DNA from: an uncultured Cetobacterium sp.
Lineage (GTDB): Bacteria; Fusobacteriota; Fusobacteriia; Fusobacteriales; Fusobacteriaceae
Direction of reading: 5' to 3'
Assembly: GCA_934085975.1 (NCBI GenBank)
Contig: CAKOHT010000001.1
Span: forward strand, 185,370 to 249,369
Length of the DNA stretch: 64,000 nt
The notes under the pieces are model-generated. The model was not told the DNA's origin. It did no database searches and saw nothing but the letters and a program-made list of their open reading frames with translations. Shown piece by piece: positions 59,221-64,000 of this stretch. The position numbers were made by a program, and so were the translations under genes. Each line of letters opens with the position of its first letter. Position 1 is the stretch's first letter.

Positions 59221-60882
59221 ATGTTCGAATTAGCTCATAAACTTTTTAATACCCTCGGGTACATAATAGCTATTGCCTTTTTTTTCTCTAGATTTAAAAG
59301 TGCTCGTAGTATTTTTAGTAGAGAAAAATACACAAAAGTAGATACAGTTTTACTCTCTCTCACTTTTTCTAGTCTAGCAATCTTAGGAACCTATATTGGT
59401 GTAGACTATAAGGGAGCTATTGCCAATACAAGAAACATTGGTGTTGTTGTGGGAGGGATGCTTGCAGGTCCTGAAGTTGCTATAATATCAGGTATCATTG
59501 CTGGAATCCATAGAGCCTCCATCAGTGTCAGTAGATTAACAGCTATCCCTTGCGCTATTGCCACTGTTTTAGGTGGTTTTATAACCAGCTATCTATATAA
59601 AAAAGCTAACTCTAACAATCGACCTCTTTTTGGGTTTTTTGCCGGAGTTTTTGTAGAAAACTTGAGTATGCTTTTCATCATTCTATTCGCAGAGGATAAA
59701 ATTCTCGCTATGGACATTGTCAAAAACTTATACCTTCCAATGATATTTATAAACGGAATTGGAGTCGCTGTTATTATCGTAATCACTGAAGAGATTTTAG
59801 AAGAAAAAGAAAGAGAAGCTGGTACACAAGCAAAGTTAGCTCTTGAAATAGCTAACAAAACTTTGCCTTTTTTCAAAAAGGGGGAATCTTTAGACAACAT
59901 TTGCAAAATTCTTTTAGACTCCTTAAAAGCTGAAATTGTTGTGATAACTGACAAAGAAGTTATCATTGCCAATGCCTCCAAAAATAATAATCTTACTCTC
60001 AAAGATAGGGAAATCCAAAGTGAAGGCACAAAAAAAGTCCTAAGTTCTGGTGAAATTCTAATTTTTGATAGAAATAGCGAACTGAATGATTTTTCCTATT
60101 CGGAAAAAGGGATAAAATCTTGTATAATTGCCCCTCTTTTTCAAGACGAAAAGGTCTCTGGAACTCTAAAAATATATTTTGAAAATGATGAAAATATCAC
60201 AGTTCGAAAAAAATATTTAGCTATTGGTTTATCTCAACTCATATCGACCCAGTTGGAGATCAGTAAGATGGAAAACTTAAAAACCATGGCTAGAGATGCC
60301 GAGTTGAAAGCTCTTCAAAATCAAATAAATCCTCATTTTCTATTTAATGCTTTGAATACCACTGCTTCTTTTGTAAGATTTAATCCATCTAAAGCAAGAG
60401 ACATAATCATAGATTTGTCCACCTATTTAAGGTATAATCTTGAAAACTCTGCTAAATTGGTTCCAATAAAAAAAGAATTAGAACAAGTCAAAGCTTATGT
60501 GAATATTGAAAAGGCACGTTTTCATAATAGATTTGAAATTATTTATGATTTTGACGAAGAGCTGGATACAATAAACATTCCAAGTTTAACAATTCAGCCT
60601 CTTGTTGAAAATAGTATTAAACACGGTATTTTAAAACAAAGAGAATGTGGAATAGTTAAAATATCTATAAAGAAAATCTACCTCAAGTGCTTAGTTTGTA
60701 TTGAAGACAATGGTATTGGTATCGATCAAGAAGTTATTAATAATATAAATAAAAAAATTGAAAAAAATATTGGTTTAAAAAATGTTCATAACCGGTTAAA
60801 ACTTATATACGGTAAAGGGCTACTAATCGAGAAACTTGAAAAAGGAACTAAAATTTCATTTTATATTAACCAGGAGGAATAG
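59221..60882 (+). CDS. LytS/BtsS-type sensor histidine kinase
   Basis: A 553-residue inner-membrane kinase. Residues 1-190 hold the 5TM-LYT sensor (GGMLAGPEVAIISGIIAGIHR), 215-345 a GAF domain, 355-440 the His_kinase domain with the phospho-acceptor His372 in INPHFLFNALN, and the rest a HATPase domain (LVENSIKHGI, EDNGIGIDQE, GLKNVHNRL). LytS relatives such as E. coli BtsS sense pyruvate. The next gene, its LytTR regulator, starts directly after the stop codon. A CstA-family transporter converges on the pair, which supports a carbon-uptake role. Confidence 0.93.
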   Translation: MFELAHKLFNTLGYIIAIAFFFSRFKSARSIFSREKYTKVDTVLLSLTFSSLAILGTYIGVDYKGAIANTRNIGVVVGGMLAGPEVAIISGIIAGIHRASISVSRLTAIPCAIATVLGGFITSYLYKKANSNNRPLFGFFAGVFVENLSMLFIILFAEDKILAMDIVKNLYLPMIFINGIGVAVIIVITEEILEEKEREAGTQAKLALEIANKTLPFFKKGESLDNICKILLDSLKAEIVVITDKEVIIANASKNNNLTLKDREIQSEGTKKVLSSGEILIFDRNSELNDFSYSEKGIKSCIIAPLFQDEKVSGTLKIYFENDENITVRKKYLAIGLSQLISTQLEISKMENLKTMARDAELKALQNQINPHFLFNALNTTASFVRFNPSKARDIIIDLSTYLRYNLENSAKLVPIKKELEQVKAYVNIEKARFHNRFEIIYDFDEELDTINIPSLTIQPLVENSIKHGILKQRECGIVKISIKKIYLKCLVCIEDNGIGIDQEVINNINKKIEKNIGLKNVHNRLKLIYGKGLLIEKLEKGTKISFYINQEE

Positions 60883-61614
60883 ATGATTAATTGTATAATT
60901 ATCGAAGATGAATACCCTGCTAGGGAAGAGTTAAAATATTTTATCCATAACAACAATAACTTTCAAATCAATAGGGAGTTTGAAAATCCTATTGATGCTT
61001 TAAAATACATTGAAAGTAACAAAGTTGACGTTGTTTTTTTAGATATAAATATGCCTGAACTAGATGGTATGAGTTTGGGAAAAATCATATATCGTTTCAA
61101 TAAAAATATTAAATTGGTATTTATTACTGCATACAAAGATTTTGCAATAGATGCCTTTGAAATTAAAGCTTTTGATTATATTCTAAAACCTTATTCTGAA
61201 GAAAGAATTATAAGAGTCTTAGACAATTTAGTAGAAGAATTTAAAAGAAGCGAAAATGAAAATCCAGTTAAAGATTTTAATATTAAAAAAATAACTGTAA
61301 ATTTAGATTCAAAAATGGTTGTTCTTTCAACAGATGACATTCTTTATATCGAAGCGGACGAAAAAGAGACGCATATCTTTACATCATCTAACATGTATAC
61401 ATCCAAACTAAAAATCTCTCAACTTGAAAATATTTTATCAGAAAATACTTTTTTTAGGGGACATCGCTCTTATATTGTAAACATTGATAAAGTTGTTGAA
61501 GTAGAACCTTGGTTTAATGGTACTTATATTTTGAAGGTTTTGGATTGCAACTTTAAAATTCCGGTCAGTAGAAACAAAGTTAAAGAACTTAAAGAAATAT
61601 TAACTATAAAATGA
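60883..61614 (+). CDS. LytTR-family response regulator
   Basis: A 243-residue regulator: a receiver domain (about 1-120) with acidic pocket Glu8 and Asp9, phospho-acceptor Asp54 in VFLDINMPELDG and KPYSEER, then a LytTR DNA-binding domain (about 135-243) with ADEKETHIF and FFRGHRSYIVN. LytTR proteins bind direct repeats rather than helix-turn-helix palindromes. It starts directly behind the kinase gene. Its targets are likely to include the convergent transporter. Confidence 0.94.
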   Translation: MINCIIIEDEYPAREELKYFIHNNNNFQINREFENPIDALKYIESNKVDVVFLDINMPELDGMSLGKIIYRFNKNIKLVFITAYKDFAIDAFEIKAFDYILKPYSEERIIRVLDNLVEEFKRSENENPVKDFNIKKITVNLDSKMVVLSTDDILYIEADEKETHIFTSSNMYTSKLKISQLENILSENTFFRGHRSYIVNIDKVVEVEPWFNGTYILKVLDCNFKIPVSRNKVKELKEILTIK

Positions 61615-61643
61615 TAAGAGGAGCTCAACAGAGCTCCTCTTAT
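61614..61643. terminator. Bidirectional terminator between the regulator and the CstA gene
   Basis: A 13-bp perfect stem (ATAAGAGGAGCTC with GAGCTCCTCTTAT) and a 4-base loop, overlapping the regulator stop and next to the transporter stop. Confidence 0.8.
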
Positions 61644-61644
61644 A

Positions 61645-63042
61645 TTATGCCTCCACAATCACTTTTTTGTTTACTTTTCTTAAGAATAATCCTAAAGCTA
61701 ATATGGCACCTGCTATACCAACCATATACCCTACCGACTCAGACAATCTAAATCCTTCTGGTGCTATCAATATATATGTTGTAACAACAGCTGTCATAAA
61801 CACTCCTGGAATTGTTGCAATCCAATGATTTTTACCTTCGTTTGCTAGATAAACTGCTCCTGCCCATAAGGCTATCGTTGCTAAAGTTTGATTCGCCCAA
61901 GCAAAATATCTCCAAATTATTGCAAAATCTATAAAACATAGCCCTATTCCTACTGCAAATAAAGGTATTGCAATTACAAATCTATTTTTTACAGGTCCCT
62001 GTTTATAATTTATTGCATCTGCAATAGCCAATCTTGCACTTCTAAATGCTGTATCTCCAGATGTTATTGGACACGCTACAACTCCTAATAGTGCCAATGC
62101 CCCTCCAACTTTACCTAAAATACTATTAGATATTGTATTTACTACAACCCCTGCTGGTCCTGCATTTATCAATCCCTCTGTACCGTTAAAAAATGTCATT
62201 GCTGCTGCTGCCCAAACTAATGCTATAACTCCCTCGGCTATCATCGAACCATAGAACACTCTTCTTCCCTCTTTTTCATTCTTCATACATCTAGCCATCA
62301 ATGGGGATTGTGTTGCATGGAATCCTGATATTGCCCCACACGCAATTGTTATAAATAAGTATGGATATATTGAAGTCCCTTTTGGATGCAAATTAACCAT
62401 TGAAATCTCTGGAATATTGTATCCCTTTAAAATTAATCCTCCACCAATTCCAATTCCCATTATTATTAGAGATGCCCCAAAGATTGGATAAATTTTTCCA
62501 ATTAACTTATCTACTGGAAGAACTGTTGCTAACAAATAGTACGCAACTATCACTGCTATCCATGTCAGCGTATTTATACTTGTCATACTTGCTAGAATTC
62601 CTGCTGGTCCATTTACAAATACTACACCGACTAATATCAGCAATACAACTGAAAAGACTCTCATTATTTTTTTTGCATTCTCTCCCAAGTACTGCCCCAC
62701 AATCTCAGCTATTGATGCACCATCATGCCGTAAAGATAACATACCTGATAAATAGTCGTGAGTTGCCCCTGCAAATATACACCCAAACACTATCCATAAA
62801 AATGCTGCTGGTCCCCATAAGGCTCCTGCTACTGCACCAAATATCGGTCCTAATCCCGCTATATTTAAAAACTGGATTAAGAAAGCTTTTTTCCAATCTA
62901 ACTCAACATAGTCCACACCATCTGCTAAACGCACTGCCGGTGTCTCTTTTTTTTCATTTATGCCAAATACTTTTTCAACATATTTCCCATAAATTACATA
63001 TCCCAAAATTAAAGCTATTAATGATCCTATAAAACTAATCAT
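61645..63042 (-). CDS. CstA-family peptide/pyruvate transporter
   Basis: A 465-residue membrane protein of the carbon starvation CstA family with many transmembrane helices. GLGPIFGAVAGALWGPAAFLWIVFG and HDYLSGMLSLRHDGASIAEIVG are family hallmarks. E. coli BtsT and CstA are pyruvate transporters induced by LytS-type systems. ATG 63042 has AGGAGG nine bases upstream; the longer frame (to 63078) lacks one. It converges on a LytS/LytTR pair. A role in pyruvate uptake is an inference from family and neighbours. Confidence 0.92.
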   Translation of the reverse strand: MISFIGSLIALILGYVIYGKYVEKVFGINEKKETPAVRLADGVDYVELDWKKAFLIQFLNIAGLGPIFGAVAGALWGPAAFLWIVFGCIFAGATHDYLSGMLSLRHDGASIAEIVGQYLGENAKKIMRVFSVVLLILVGVVFVNGPAGILASMTSINTLTWIAVIVAYYLLATVLPVDKLIGKIYPIFGASLIIMGIGIGGGLILKGYNIPEISMVNLHPKGTSIYPYLFITIACGAISGFHATQSPLMARCMKNEKEGRRVFYGSMIAEGVIALVWAAAAMTFFNGTEGLINAGPAGVVVNTISNSILGKVGGALALLGVVACPITSGDTAFRSARLAIADAINYKQGPVKNRFVIAIPLFAVGIGLCFIDFAIIWRYFAWANQTLATIALWAGAVYLANEGKNHWIATIPGVFMTAVVTTYILIAPEGFRLSESVGYMVGIAGAILALGLFLRKVNKKVIVEA

Positions 63043-63082
63043 TTTAAACCTCCTTCTTTTTCTATCTTTCTTTTCCATAACA

Positions 63083-63139
63083 ATTATAATACTATTTTAG
63101 AAAAAATATATCTTTTTTGGAATAAAACGATTGTTTTAT
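63083..63139 (-). promoter_or_regulatory. Control region of the CstA gene
   Basis: On the minus strand a perfect TATAAT (63088-63083) lacks a good -35 box, which suggests an activator. Upstream lies an inverted repeat ATAAAAC-GATT-GTTTTAT (63122-63139), about 35 bases before the -10. It could bind a regulator or, less likely, act as a weak terminator of the upstream gene. Confidence 0.4.
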
Positions 63140-63157
63140 AACTTGAAACGCTTTATT

Positions 63158-63907
63158 TCACTCTCTAACTACATTTTTAAGTTTTAAAATTTTTAGTGTG
63201 ACTGTTGTGAAAGCAACAATCCCCACTATTGGCGCTATAATTATACCTATAACAGGAACAAAATATATCAATGTAAATATTCCTCCCCCTAGCGTGAATA
63301 CTGCTCTATTTTCTCTCATAAATTTTGTACTTTCTTCAACAGAAAATCTATGTCTTTCTAGAGTATAATCCACAAAATTATAAGATATAAAGTAACTTTG
63401 TATTAAAAAAATTAAAATAGGAGTAACCAAATTTAATACTGGTACAAATCCCAATAAAAGAGCAATCAAAATATAAATCATCTCTTTTATAAAACTTTTA
63501 CTTGCTATTTTTATACCTCTCATTACAAAAAGTATATTTTCTTTTAAGGAAAATTCATACTTTACCCCATCTTGAAAATTTTCAACCTTTTCTGAAATAT
63601 AGCTAAAAAACGGTGCTAATATTCCTAGTAAAAGTGTTTTAAAAAAGAAATACTCAACAGCGAACATCACTGTCCTTACTATAAAAGTTATAACCCATTT
63701 AAAAATACCTATATATTCTTGTACATTAAAAACATCAGCTATTTTATTAAAAATCCATCCACCTATATAGGATGAAATCCAATAAAAAAATAGTAAAATT
63801 ACCACACCTATAAATCCACCTATGAAATATCCCCACGACAATCTCAACTCTTTTATAGTCTTGGGAGCCTCAAAATAACTCTCTAACATTAATTTCATTT
63901 TCTTCAT
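63158..63907 (-). CDS. EI24-domain (CysZ-like) membrane protein
   Basis: A 249-residue inner-membrane protein with about five or six transmembrane helices and the EI24/CysZ pattern (ISSYIGGWIFNKI, FFKTLLLGILAPFFSYISEKVE, LLLGFVPVLNLVTPILIFLIQSYFI). E. coli CysZ takes up sulfate, but fusobacterial members have no proven substrate. ATG 63907 has GGTGAG eight bases upstream; a GTG at 63919 lies inside that site. It lies upstream of the CstA gene on the same strand. Identity beyond the family is uncertain. Confidence 0.8.
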   Translation of the reverse strand: MKKMKLMLESYFEAPKTIKELRLSWGYFIGGFIGVVILLFFYWISSYIGGWIFNKIADVFNVQEYIGIFKWVITFIVRTVMFAVEYFFFKTLLLGILAPFFSYISEKVENFQDGVKYEFSLKENILFVMRGIKIASKSFIKEMIYILIALLLGFVPVLNLVTPILIFLIQSYFISYNFVDYTLERHRFSVEESTKFMRENRAVFTLGGGIFTLIYFVPVIGIIIAPIVGIVAFTTVTLKILKLKNVVRE

Positions 63908-63930
63908 TACTTTACTCACCCTCTTTAAAA

Positions 63931-63963
63931 TAAAAAAAGCTCTGCCACCTTTGTGACAGAGCT
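63931..63963 (-). terminator. Terminator of a leftward gene outside the window
   Basis: A 7-bp stem (AGCTCTG with CAGAGCT), 12-base loop and seven Ts on the minus strand. Its stem is the same sequence as in the terminator after corA at 1511-1530. It points to a gene ending just right of the window edge. Confidence 0.65.
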
Positions 63964-64000
63964 AATTTTTTGATATAATAGTTACATTATGTATACTATT

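Noticed and set aside
62400-63032. A 210-codon rightward frame antisense to the CstA gene
   Set aside because: Its translation is rich in Leu, Ser, His and Gln, has no ribosome-binding site, and lies fully inside a well-supported gene on the other strand. It is a codon shadow.

Overview
The window is chromosomal DNA from a low-GC, anaerobic, diderm bacterium of the Fusobacteriota, in the Fusobacterium/Cetobacterium range; the genus cannot be fixed from the sequence alone. The base composition is strongly AT-rich. kdsC (Kdo for LPS), an outer-membrane patatin autotransporter of the FplA type and an AmiD-like lipoprotein point to an outer membrane. Glycyl-radical enzymes, formate-THF ligase, a type III glutamine synthetase, tyrosine phenol-lyase and FeoAB point to an anaerobic amino-acid fermenter. 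Coding density is high. I saw no rRNA or tRNA gene, insertion sequence, prophage or CRISPR array.

Layout. 1-4000: 3' end of dnaN, a CorA transporter, an EF-G-like GTPase and HU. 4100-8740: AmiD-like amidase, then an FMN-riboswitch-controlled ribH-ribD-ribE-ribBA operon. 8700-11800: leftward operon DUF896-asnS-esterase-lipoprotein from a consensus promoter. 11800-15400: aroA overlapping a type Vd phospholipase. 15400-18400: yjjI-yjjW glycyl-radical pair and a SigH-like sigma factor. 18600-25000: fhs, an AIR-synthase-like protein, rsmB, trmR, an MBL hydrolase and a thioredoxin-reductase-like flavoprotein without recognisable NADPH motifs. 25000-30100: glnN, then an XRE/TPR regulator-CvfB-IclR operon. 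30200-33650: tyrosine phenol-lyase (easily mistaken for tryptophanase), an AGCS symporter and the only long gene-free stretch. 33660-40950: operon dinG-pgpH-ybeY-dgkA/PAP2-lipase. 41000-51500: rpsT, kdsC, YibE/F, rpsO with a pseudoknot-like leader, ftsH, tilS, a B12 radical-SAM protein, mltG and a DEAD-box helicase. 51700-57400: PII-like orphan, feoA-feoA-feoB with a Cys-rich partner, two TtcA-like proteins and a winged-helix/Cys-rich protein. 57400-64000: small proteins, a C_GCAxxG_C_C protein, a thioesterase, a LytS/LytR-type two-component system facing a CstA-family transporter, and an EI24-like membrane protein.

How the parts relate. Several blocks look like units: riboflavin synthesis under FMN feedback; ferrous iron uptake beside iron-sulfur tRNA thiolases and a FeoC-like protein; tyrosine breakdown with a symporter; c-di-AMP and lipid-phosphate turnover in one operon; and a probable pyruvate-sensing BtsSR-like system next to a BtsT/CstA-like carrier.

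The most useful second looks are the JAMM-like domain on the DinG helicase, the pyridine-nucleotide-independent-looking thioredoxin reductase, the rpsO leader pseudoknot, the palindrome centred on the feo promoter, the FeoC-like Cys-rich protein and the LytSR-CstA pair. I found no completely unknown multi-gene system. Gene starts were set from ribosome-binding sites where the longest ORF was implausible.
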